Assembly: GCA_001584585.1 (NCBI GenBank)
Contig: LSYV01000003.1
Coordinates: forward strand, 1,156,262-1,220,261
Length of the DNA: 64,000 bases
Direction of reading: 5' to 3'
From: Gonium pectorale
Lineage: Eukaryota; Chlorophyta; Chlorophyceae; Chlamydomonadales; Volvocaceae
Shown here in pieces: positions 46,501 through 57,940 of this stretch. Numbering within the stretch: position 1 is the first letter of the stretch; every line of letters begins with the position of its first letter. Below the pieces are notes generated by a model, which was not told the DNA's origin, did not search any database, and saw only the letters and a program-made list of their open reading frames with translations. A program made the translations under genes and the position numbers.

Positions 46501-49500
46501 GTCGCCCCCGCTGCCGTCGTGACGCTTGAGGGTAGGTAGTAGGCAAGCACACGGAAATGGTTGACAAATCGAGAGTGATGTCCGGATACTCAACCAATAA
46601 CTGTGCGGTTCCAGGAGATTCGCTGAGCATTTAATTGCCGGCGGCCATCGCATTGCAATGTTGGGCTTGGCCAGAACCTATGATGCCGTTATGGCAGGCT
46701 TGCATACTTGCGGTAGGCTTAGCATTCTTGCGCCTCCCTGCAGCAATGGCGACGCTCATGGATGCGCTCGGGGAGATTACGGAGGAGACTGCGGTCACTA
46801 TGGAGCACGCGCTCCAGCCCTACATGGCGTCCTCCAGCGCTGCCACCCGGCAGCAGGCGGCAATCACACTGGCAGCTCTGGCCCGAGCGCATCCTGCGAA
46901 AGCGGCTCACATGATTGGGAGCTGCCTGGACACCATCACGTCCTGTGCCAGGCAGCTAGCGACCCCTCTGTCGCTGGCAGCCTCCGCTAGCTCGGACGCT
47001 CAGACCGTGCGTGCGAAGAGCACCGTGCCGCTGGCAAGGACCTCGCAGCCACCGACACGCCCTTCGTCCACAGGCGGGGCCCCCGGAGCCTCAGGCGCTG
47101 CCGCTGGCAGCAGCATGGCTGGTAGCACAGCTCCTGCCGCCGCGGGCTCTCCTTCTCGACCTGCAACGCCAACTGCTGCAGCTGCTGCCGACGCTGAAAG
47201 CAACGCCCGGCCAGCTTCGCAGCGGCAAGCAATGGACGCGTGCCATGGAGCAGCGCTAGCAGGAGCGCGGCTGCTGCTGACGACGGCGCACGCGCCCCTT
47301 GGTTGTCCTATGCAGCTCCAGCGACGGGCGCTTGCGCTGGCGGAGGACCTGGTGACTGGGCCCGGGCCTGAAGCCGCAATGACAAGGTGCGGTGCTGTAC
47401 GCGCCTTTGATAGCGACTGCCTCGGTGCGCTGTACCGCTAACCAGCCGTCATCCATACAGGGCTGTGTGCCGTGAAGTTGGGTACCTGCTGCTTGGGTCG
47501 CTCTGCGTCCTGGGAGTCCCGCAAGCTACACGGAGCCCAGAGGACATGTTGGCACTGTGGCAGACAGCCCTCGGGGAGGCGGCGCAGCGGGAGCTGGACG
47601 AGCGAAGGTCAGTAGCCATGTTCCTCTACACGCATTGTATATCAGAAGCGTTCCAAGGAGTATCCGGCTCCGTGTACTCAGTATACTCGGTGTATTCTAC
47701 ATGCCTGCTCATTACATACCTTCAAGCAGACAAACAGACAAACGAGCAAAACCATCCTAGCCGGCAGCCCATAGAAATTCGGCCATCCCGGTGTATGTCA
47801 AATATTGCTGCTAGATCTCTTTCTCCATCTCTTTCTCCAAAGGACTGTTTTTTGGACGATGTATGGGTTCCTGGCGCGAACATTGACCTAAATTGTACGG
47901 CCTGGCCCATTGACGTAGCTACGCGGCGCCTGGCGGAGAATTGGACCTGGCAGTGCAGCTCTGGTGGCGCTCAGTGGCGCTGCAGGCGCTGACGGCCTAC
48001 TTCGCAGCGCCTCAGCACAGGTCCGCTGCTGCTGCCGTTGGGGCATCCACTCGCGGCAGTGGCGGCGGGCTGAGCCGTGGCAGCTCCTCCATGCCGCTGC
48101 TAGTGCCAACGTTCGGCAGCGGGATGTCGTTCTCCGTTGGAGCGGAGTCCGGCCTGGCCGGTGTGAGAACCGGATCGGCGGGAATGATTGCGGGCTCGGC
48201 GGCCGGCACAGAACAGGAAACTGCCGACGTGGCTGGCTTGCTATCTCCGCTCTTGTTGCCGTTGCTGGAGCATTTGGATAGCCAGGCATACCTGCAGGAC
48301 CCAGCCAAGGCCAAGGGTGGGCCCACAGGCGTCCTAGCTGGTGAGGCACCTCCCAGCGCAGGATTTGGCTAACCGGGCCTTCACGCACCGGGGTCAAACG
48401 TTGGATCTGCGTGCTCCTGGGACAGGACCTCGGGAGATGTTTTCAACATGCATCTACCAAGACATTTTCCGTCCCACGCCCCTGGTCGAGCAGGCGCTGC
48501 TGCGACCTTCACAATGTGCCTTCTGGAGCTGCATCTCCGCATGCCTGCCGCTCGCATTGCGTCTTCGCAGTCGCACGTGGGCATTCTGATGAAGGCGTGC
48601 CTCCGGCCGTTCCGGCAGGGTATGGGACCAGGTATGTTCCAGCGGATATTGAGACTGCTCGGAAGTGTAGTGCCACATGTCTGGAGATTGCGTCGATGTA
48701 ACTTGCGAAGCTTCAGAATTCACTAAATACTTCCTGGCCTATGCTCCTTGCAGCTGCCGCCGATGCCCTCACGCGCAGTGCGTTGCGCTGGCTGCTCAGC
48801 TCCGATGACGCGCCGCTGGGACCGTGGCCAACGGGAATGGACTCGAACGAAGACGCGCTGCGCTCATATACCGGTGCGAATCGGGCTTTTGCTGTACACA
48901 TGGCCTGTCCTGCCTTCTTCGCGCTATCTTTCCGTGCGTAAATCATCCGCTGCTTCACTGTGTGAAGTGGCATGTCGTGCGCTGTGACGCATATCGACCG
49001 CAAGGTGCGCGGCCGTACCCGGTTGCGTGCTGCAGGTGGAAGAGGCGCCCCGCATCTCCCGCCGTGGCTCACTGCCGAGGAGTACGCGGCCCTCATACAT
49101 GGCGGTACTGCAATCCCAGCTGCAGCGGCTGGCAGCAGTGGGGCGTCTGCAGCTGTTATGCCGGTTTCCGCTAATGAGGATATGGGCGACGGCTCCGCCT
49201 CCATCAGCGGAGTTGGGGATGGGGGCGCTGCCGCAGGCGGCCCTGTTCTTGCGTCTGTCGGCGTGCCGCAGACTGCCGCGGATGCGGCTGGCCTTGTGCA
49301 TGCGGCTTACCCGCAGGCCGTAGGTCTCGAGGCAGCTCTCTTGACAGCTCAGCTTGTCCTTCTCGGCAGGATGCTGTCCACGGCACCCATTGCACAACAG
49401 CTACAAATCCTCGAAGTAAGGAGCTACACAGGTGCTGCAAGGAACTAGGCTCAGGGTCTGATACATGAGTTATCAACTGTCCTTCCGTAGCATGATTGCT

Positions 49501-52500
49501 TCTCCCAAAATGATGTGCGTCTGAGTGAAAGGCGCCGATCGTCCATGCGCAGGTGGTACTCGGAGCTGTGCAGGCCGCCAGGGTGCTGGCGCGGCAGAGC
49601 CGCGATTCTGCTGCCTGCCGGCGTTTGCCGCTCGGTGTGGCGGCAGCCGTTGCTGCGCTGGCCGCCTATGGGCCCGCATTCATGGCATCTCGGAGATCCA
49701 AGGCACCTGTGGATCCGTCTGACAAGGCAGGGCATGGCGTCTCTTCTCGCGTACGAATGGCGACCACAAAGACTTCGATGACTTCCTGTGGAGATGTCCC
49801 GGCCTACATGATAGCAATAGGTGCATCAGCCAGCACCTCCCGTATGATTCGTATTCTCTCTTTCTGTAACAGCACACTCCCTTAACCGCTCTTCGTGGTA
49901 TTGCTGTCATGCCTTGGGGTTGCCTCACCAACGACAGTCCCGCCCCTGCAGGTGTCGGACAAGCTGCTCCAGCTCGCCCAGGCGATCATGCCCGACGACA
50001 ACGCCACGGCGCTCGACGCTACGCCCCTCTCTCGCGCTACGGCGGAGCTGTTCGCGGCCTCAGCTGCTGTGGGCAGCGATGCATGGGCGCTGCGTGTTGT
50101 CCGCTCCCTGGGATCGGAACTGTCAAGCAGCGCAGCCGAGGGCCGAGACTCACAGCGGCGCGCCGTCGTGGCGCTGGCCCTGGGCGGGGCCCATCGCGTG
50201 CGCGGTGGGCTGACCATGCAGAGCGCCGTGACCGGAAGCGTGGACTCGCTCGTGGCAGCAGCCAGTAGGCCAGGCTGCTCGGCAGCAGCGGCATGGGTGC
50301 TACATGGCCTCTGGCTGGTAGCGTGCGGCAGTGGCGGTGCCTTCGTGCCCCGGGTCAAGACAAGTTTGCAGCTGGCTCAGGAGTTGCTGGTGAGGGAACA
50401 CCCTGCACCGGCGATTCATGGCGTCTGTTGCGACCAGTTCTCAACCTATGTTGGAGCTACCTGTATACCGTATGCACAGTGCGCCCTTGCCATCCATCAA
50501 ATGGCTATTCCGCTGTTTGGTGTATATTCCGATGTTGTAGGTCAGCTCGTATGACTCCCCGGCGCTGCGAGCCTCCTGTGCACGCCTTGCGAATGCGGCT
50601 GTGGCGACGCTGGGCCCGGAATTCACCCTGGGCAGCGTCGCCTACATGCGCGCCAAGTCCCTTGTGGTGGCCAGCGGCTCGGGACTCAGCGCCGGCGACG
50701 CTCCTGGTGCTGACGCTGGTGGCGCCGCAGCCAGTGGCGCGTTGGACGCCAGGCCCGGCATGGGCGCTGATGGCGGGCTCGGGATGGTGCTCTTCGTACA
50801 GCAAATTGTGTTGTTCGCTCCGCACGCGGTTCCGCCGGCCAAGCACGTGCCTTTGCTACTGGTAAGGGTGTATGCTTCTTCACTTGACCGTGAACTTTGT
50901 GCAAACGCGTGTCAAGCTTTGTTGTTATACTGTCTCACAAAGTATGCAATCGTCATTTATACGCTTGTGGGCGGAAGCTGTACCTGTGTGCAGTGAGATG
51001 CCCTCCTAGAGGCCCTCTTCAAGGGACAAATTTAAGACCCCCCCTTGTAGGCGCACTTAATGTCTGGGAAACCTGACCTGCGGGCGGCATCGGCCTTGAC
51101 GCTGCGCCATCTGGCAGAGCGGTCAGCGGACATTCTCAGACCTGAGGAAGCGGCGGCTCCCTTGATCGCTGCACTTGATGTGGAGAGCGACTCGCGGATC
51201 GCTGGTAAGAATCTCACCAATCCCTGTTGGCGGTGTACTTGGTTGCCGCTATTAGCGAGGCACATACGGCATTGTCCACGCACAATTTATGATTGTGCGC
51301 GCCTGGCCACACGTGAACGACCCGGTTATGAATTACCAGGCTTCCGATTGCCTTCCGACTGACTGCCTTATGGAGCTGACAGCCAGAGCTTGAACGGCTC
51401 GATCTTTATCAAACGCAGGCCACATCCGTGCAACGCTCACTACAATCCTCGTCGCGAGTGCCTCATCCATTCCATCGTTCTGGCTCACCCTCCTGAGCGA
51501 TGTCGTCTTTGCGGTCAGCGCCCCGCCAGCGTCAGCCGCTTCCTCGGCGAGCGCACCGGAGGTGACGCGCGGCGCGGACGAGGATGATGAGGATCCGTAT
51601 GGAACGTCCAGAGCGGCTACAGCCATGCCTGCAGGGGCAGAAGCGGAGGACGGCGCTAAGGCTACACGTACCGTGCGCGGAGTCCTGGCGGCGCCTCACC
51701 TGCGTACAAGGCACTTTGCGGGTTAGTCCCGCCCAGCTTATTTTATTGCTATCTCTTTCTGATAGCGTGTGGGTGAACAAAGCTGACCAAAACTCCTTTC
51801 CCTCGTAGCGCACTGCCTGTTGCGCCTGGTGCGCGTGTGCGTTGAGGCGGACGAGCAGCACCGAAGCTCGGCGGCGCTTGACCGATGGGATGCCGGGCGC
51901 CCAACGAAAGCCACGGATGCCTCGACACCAGACCTACTTATCATCAAGCTCCAGGCAAGCCCTGCTAAGTGCCGTGTCAGTACTTAGAATCAATAGTGCA
52001 GCCATCACACGGATAGAACGACTTAATCGATCAGGAATGGATACGACCAGGCTCACCTCCATGCGTTCCTCAATGAAGTACTCGCCTCGATGTGATTTCG
52101 GAATCGGCACCTAGAGTCAGTTCTGGATGCACTAGTGTTTACAGCTGCAGCTTTGAATATGCGTGGCCTCTGGTACAACTACCACATGTTTTGAGGAACA
52201 CGCTTTCTGGCCACATTCAACAGGTCCTTGTGGATGTCGGCTTCAAGCTGGCAACATGTCCGCTGGAGTCCCTACGGCCGCATGGAGTGCGCATGTTAAC
52301 GCTGCTTGTGCGGCTCTTTGGCGATGTACCCGATCCCCTCCTCCAGGGTAAGTTTGGCGATTGTCGTGCTGCCACGACGTTTCATGCTATACTCTCCCGG
52401 TTTTCAATTCGCCTGGCCCACTTTGCTTCCCGTATTCCCAAGCGACCTCAGTCCATACGGTGTGCTCCTTTGTGCATGCCACAATGAGGATCCGTATGGA

Positions 52501-55500
52501 ACGTCCAGAGCGGCTACAGCCATGCCTGCAGGGGCAGAAGCGGAGGACGGCGCTAAGGCTACAAGTACCGTGCGCGGAGTCCTGGCGGCGCCTCACCTGC
52601 GTACAAGGCACTTTGCAGGCACATACTGGTTCACGACAATAATCAATGCTGATCATTCCCTGGCTTCTTGCGAAAACAAATCCTCAGGTGCACGCTTGAT
52701 GGAGCAGTACCAGGCGCAGGTGGTCTCGGCCCTACGGAGTTCCTTGGGGGCGCGGCAGGCCGTGGTTGCCGGGTCCCAGGGCCTCGGCGGCCATGCCTCC
52801 GAAACTAGCGGAGCTGGGGGACCGAAGCTGGAAGTTGCTCAGAGCCCGCTGCTGCAAATTGCCGGTGGCGTCCTGGCAACAACCTTCCTGGAAAGCGGTC
52901 TGACCGCGGGTACGGCTTCGTGCCTGGGGCCACAGCGCACACTGGACAACTGTGCTTGCTGGATGTGATTTTGACAGTTTTGAAACATGAACATTGCGCA
53001 TATGGTTCTCGTCCTTTCCCAAGTTACTTGCTCAGATCCTTGCCGCTTCGGCCATGCCTCAGGCGACGCCGTGGTGATGCGGCGACTCATGGAGCTGCTC
53101 TCTGCCCCGCTCTCCAATTGGGGGATGCTGCGCTACGAGCCGTACGCCGAATGGGTTGGCGCTCGCGCGCGCGTCGAGCTGCTGCGCGCCCACGCGCAGT
53201 GCTCTGTCATCGCAGCCGCGGCAGCTGCCCGCGGCGACGCACTCTGCGCTGGTATCGTGGCCAAGGCACACGAGCCTCACGCGCAGCAGCTGCAGGCGCT
53301 GTGGGCTCTGCTGCTGCAGGATCACGCCGTGCTCTGCTCCCAGCGGGATGAGGTGTTGTTGGCCTACCGCAGCCCCCTCCTCGATGCATCCGAGAACGTG
53401 TCTGTGGGTAACGCGGCGCAAGCAGCTGCGGTCGACGACGGAGCGGCCTCCCAGGGAGATGCCCATGCGGCGGACTCCGCGCTGTCCAGCATGCCCTTGG
53501 GCGCCGGTGCCAGCAGCTGCTCAGGGCCCGGTGCTGGTGTTTCGCACTCTTTCTCGGCGGTCATGCGGCCGGTGTATGCTGCGGCCTGCCCTGCGGTCCT
53601 CGCAGCGCTATCGAGCTCGCTGCCGTCCGCGGCGCAGCTAACGGACGACCAAACTGCGCGGGCCCGGTACAGAAAGCTGCTGGATGTTTGCCTGATGCTC
53701 CTGACCGACGCGGCTGCGCGCCTGGCCCACGCCGTACATGCCGCGGCTGGCTCCAGCGCCAGCTCCGTGGCGTGGGCGAACGGATCGTCGAATGCCGGCC
53801 ATGCATCGGCTGTTACGGATGCCGTAGCGCTCATCCGCGTTGCGGCTACGCAGTTGTCGGGCGTGCTCCGCGCACTGCAGAGGCTACTGGCTACGGCTTA
53901 CGTGTCGGCGTCATGCGATTCCGGCACAGCGGTGGACCGCGTTACAGTCAGCGCGTCAGAAGAGCAGCTGCTGGTCCCATCGGCTGTCGTGCGTGATGTG
54001 CTACTTTCCCTCGGATCGACGGCAGCCCACGCCCTGCTCCCCCTTCACTGGGCTCTGCTGCGTGGAGCATTGCCGCCAAGCCTTGCGGGCTTGCTGCCGG
54101 AGCTGGCGCTGCAATGCTGCACGCTCGTCCGGGAGCTGTGCGCTGCGGCGCCAGAGGCCAGCCTCGGCGCCCAGAGCGCTCAGGGCGATGTGGATGACGC
54201 AGCCGAAGACGCAGTGCAGCAGCGGCGGCATTCGTCGCAGTCTGCAGGGCCACGGACCGCGGACGAAGGTATGTACGCCACCCCTTCCTGCTATAGGACG
54301 CACTGCATGAGGGCATGTGGAACAGCCAGCGTGTTTATTGTACGAGTGTGTGAGGTGCCTCGCGCTTTCTGTCATTCCCACAGGCTCCCTGGGCGGTCAC
54401 AATGCGATGGACAGCGAACGGCCTGGTGCGGGGGCGCCGGACAGCGTTAGTGCTGCCGTGGAGTCTATCCTGCTGCTGGCCTCGGTGTGCTCTCCATTTG
54501 CAAGCGGGATCACGTCACAGACGCAAGGGCAGTCCGGGAGCCCGCCAGCGTGGCTGAGCAGCTCTGGAGGCCCATCTGCTCAGAGCGTAGCAGCTGAGGT
54601 TACTTCAGTGCTGGTGCAGTCTGTGGTGCAACTCCTGGCTGCGGCGCAGCTGCTGCTTCAAAGGTGAGCCACAGTTGAGGCTTTTGGTTGCTGTTATGCT
54701 TTGTTGCTACTGCACTGTAGGATTTGGCTGGCTGTATCGAAATGCTGAAGCTCGTTGCTTACGATGGTAAAGAGCCACGGTTTGCAAATTCACACGTGTG
54801 TGCCGTGGCGCCTCAAATTACAGAGCGCCATGGCCGTCCTTGGCGGGCCACGTTGGTCCCCTGCTGGAGCTGCCCCTGCGCCTCATCATGACGTCGCAGC
54901 CAGGAGCGACAGTTGTGACCGCCGCTCAGAAGTTCATGGACAAAGCCATGGCGGCCCTTGTGTCGCGAACCGAGTCGTCGCCGCCGTCGTTTTCCTCTGG
55001 ATCCGACCCCGTCGCACCCGGAACGGCAGAGGCCGCCGTGGCCTATGCAGCCGCAGCGATGGTTGCTGTGTCCGATGCAGTATCGCGGCACCTGCAAGCC
55101 CTATCAGCGCAGGCTGAAGGTGATATCATGCATGGCAGCAGCTTTAGCAATTCCGCGCGGGCACTGCTCCAGGGCCGGTTCGTCGCGTTGGCGGCGGCCC
55201 TCATCTCCTCTACGGCGGCCCTTCCCGCCGACCAGCAGTCCAGCGCATCCTCCGCACAGGCGAGCGACGCTGGTGCTGCAATGCTGCCTGGGCTCGCCCG
55301 CCGATCATCTACGCAGGGATTGGGTATAACACCATCGGCGGCGCGGGCTTCCGCGTTGACGGTACTGGGCTTGGCGCTTCGTCCCAGTGCACCGTTGTCG
55401 GCGGCGGCGGCGGTGCTCGATGTCGTGCGCAGCTTTGCCACCGAGGCGGCAAACGACGACCCGTCGTCGGGGCGAGGGCGCTGGGCGCGGCTGCTTATCG

Positions 55501-56328
55501 GCACCGTGGCGCCGCTCATGGTGGAGCGTGCAAGTGCTTTGCTTACGGCTGCGCGGCAGCCGCTGGCAGGTACGACTTCTCTTTCACCATGGACTCCATC
55601 ATTTCGAGGGTTACTGTGCACGGCAAGTCGGCAGTGGGCTTGAAGTGCGAGTCGGTACAAATCAGCAGACGGATGTATGTTGGTGGACAACGTTTCTCCA
55701 CCGACCCGCATTATTGCTGCAGGTGAGGAGCAGTCCCTGGTCGCCGAGTGCCTCAAGCTGCTGGTCCTGGCTGCGACTTTCGCGGGGCCGCACGGTGGGC
55801 AAGCACAGGATGGGGTGATGCAGGTGAGCCAGGGGTTGGTACTGCCATGCCCCGTGCGGCTATGCCGCATGATCTGTCGACACTTCAAGACACCTGCTGT
55901 CGAGCAAATGCTTTGTGATCGCAGAATGCGTGCGGGTTGAGCGCTCCCTCTTTTCCGTTGTGTTCGTGCAGGTGCTCGTCCCCCTTCTGGTGGAGGTGAC
56001 CGCGCCAGCAGCCGGCGCCGCAGTTGCTACGCCCGCGCTGCGAGACATGGGTTTCAAGCTCATCACGTCCCTGCCGGCCTCCGCATCAGGCAATGCCTTC
56101 AAGGCGCACCTGGCTGCTCAGCCGGCCGGCGTGAAACTGCGGCTACAAGGAGCTCTGCGAGAGGCTGCTGCCGCAGCTGTGAGCAGCGCCCCAGCTGCGG
56201 CCTCGGTCGCCGGTGCAGGGCCGCAGCTGAGCGGGGCAGCGGCCCCCTCCGGTACAGCCGCTGGCAGCTCTCGGCGGCCTACGATCCAGCTGAAGACAAC
56301 CTTTGCTCTTCCCGTGCCGAGCAAGTAG
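43536..56328 (+). CDS. HEATR5 / SWEETIE / Laa1 family HEAT-repeat protein
   Basis: 28 exons, every junction in phase, 2602 residues: 43536-43790, 44094-44225, 44420-44475, 44770-44962, 45125-45274, 45524-45715, 45849-45953, 46120-46222, 46343-46531, 46744-47386, 47461-47607, 47919-48340, 48494-48619, 48754-48873, 49036-49415, 49553-49750, 49952-50389, 50541-50861, 51051-51204, 51419-51721, 51809-51954, 52224-52347, 52688-52909, 53063-54268, 54384-54663, 54824-55569, 55723-55823, 55972-56328. It is helical HEAT repeats throughout. Family landmarks are in order: VGYLLLGSLCVLG (exon 11), SFWLTLLSDVVFA (exon 20), LRTRHFAAHCLLRLV (20/21), LMEQYQAQVVSALR (exon 23) and the C-terminal PTIQLKTTFA. Yeast Laa1 and animal HEATR5 work with the AP-1 clathrin adaptor at the trans-Golgi and endosomes; plant SWEETIE affects sugar and growth. 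Ala/Ser-rich loops in exons 10, 12 and 24 make it longer than the animal forms. Intron 21 uses a GC donor. Confidence 0.9.
51587..51719 (+). repeat. 133-bp duplicated exon segment, original in HEATR5 exon 20
   Basis: This is the 3' part of exon 20, from ATGAGGATCC to CACTTTGC just before the donor. It encodes DPYGTSRAATAMPAGAEAED onward to the conserved RTRHFA. It matches 52484-52616 at 132 of 133 positions. Confidence 0.9.
52484..52616 (+). repeat. 133-bp exon copy inside HEATR5 intron 22
   Basis: Second copy, 897 bp downstream, within the intron between exons 22 (ends 52347) and 23 (starts 52688). The single difference is ACACGT to ACAAGT. The copy stops 2-3 nt short of the original splice donor. 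It is followed by GCAGGCACATAC instead of GCGGGTTAGT, so it has no usable donor at that end. Confidence 0.9.
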
Positions 56329-57940
56329 CCGCGGAGCGCTGCCCGTTTTCAGATCAAAAATTGCGTGTGATCCTGTTTCTGCTAGGGTGCTTAATGCTTC
56401 GGACGGCAGTTATTGCGGGCCAGCCCGTAATTATTAAGTGCGTATATAGAGGGCTCGGAGAAACGATGCGTGCAGGCGCAGCACACTCGCTCTGCCATTG
56501 GCACACGGTGTTTCTTGCCCAAAGGGTGGCTGGTTGATTCCATTCAGATGGGCCCGAACGCTGTCACAGAGCCCATGACACACATGGCAGCTTGGTGTGT
56601 AATGGTAAGACGCCATGCTGTTATGGTACGATAAGCCCTTCTTGTTGTGGGCTCTACATGCAATGTGCGGGGGGGCCAAAAGAGCGTAGCCTCAAGGTTT
56701 TGATGCGCTTGAGTCGTGCAATTGGTCCAGGCATGGTGACCCATGGGTCGATTTGTCGCAGTAACACCAACTGACGCGTCGATATCCTTCAAGAGGTTTT
56801 CAATCATGAGCCCTCTAGACACGCGACGTCCACAGCCTATGAACTAATCAATAGAAAAGTGGGGAGGCGAGATTGCATGGCACCATTCCGCAGGGCGTTC
56901 CCAACGTGAGAAGGCCAACTGGTACTGGTACTATCATGACAACACGTGGGCTGCGAGCTCAACAACGGCACCATGCCGGGTCCCAACTCACAAAACACTT
57001 ACGGGATTGCACGCATGCCGCGCAATTTATTGCCGACCCTGCAATGCCGTGTAAACCAATTGATGAATACAGCACGGCAACCCTCTCACTCTCTCGTCCT
57101 GTTATACCACGACGGCAGGCAAGCGTTCGGTATTACCAGCCATAACTGCAGCGCGGGTTTCGCCCAAGAGCCACGTGGCATCTAGGTACGGTGATGTTCC
57201 CCGCATCAGGCCTGCCAACGACACAATGTTGGCCTACCCTCATCCATGCTGGCGCCATGACCGAAATACCGCATTCAACTAGCAAAACCGGATGCAGCAC
57301 GGTACTGCACCGTACAAGGCAAATCCGGCGTAATAACCATGTAAGTACCATAGGAAAGAGGGCCGGCACACCCGTGTGCGCTGGCTGGCTCGTTTCGGGG
57401 CTCGCGTGGGCCCCCACACTTCAGTGCAGGGGCCACAACGGCAGTTCGTGTCCGTCGTCAGCTCCAGCGCAGAGGGCTACGGCCAAAATGCCTATGCAAT
57501 CCTAATGCCCAACAGACGATTGGTCCCAAAGCGACAGCAACACAGTGCCTAGTGCCATCTCGCCAAAGGAGAGCGAGGTACGTGGTGGCGCGGCGGCCAA
57601 TGGACACCCGCACGAGGAAGACCCACCTCACACGCAAACGAAATTCACAACATCTATGAAGTTTGCCCGAAGATATAAGCGTACAGTGTACGCTTCTTCC
57701 GTACGCCGGTACGCCGTGAAATCTCGAAGATACCCCTGTCACCCGAACGTCGTACCGCATTGGAGCCCCATGAATGGTTGGCAGCAAAGATATTACACGC
57801 GCCCACTGTCCGCAAAGTTCCTCTGGTCCTACATTGACACCATTGCTCATCCTGTGCCTTCCAAGCAAGCATTCGCGTCCGTCAAAAAATGAGGTTCAAG
57901 CACGCCGATTGCAGCCGGTTGGAATCTGCTGACTCCATAC
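56329..57940. other. Intergenic between convergent HEATR5 and SBP genes
   Basis: No gene supported in 1.6 kb. Base composition is closer to 50% GC than in the exons. TGTAATGG at about 56597 is a possible polyadenylation signal for HEATR5, but it is 270 bp from the stop. Confidence 0.4.
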
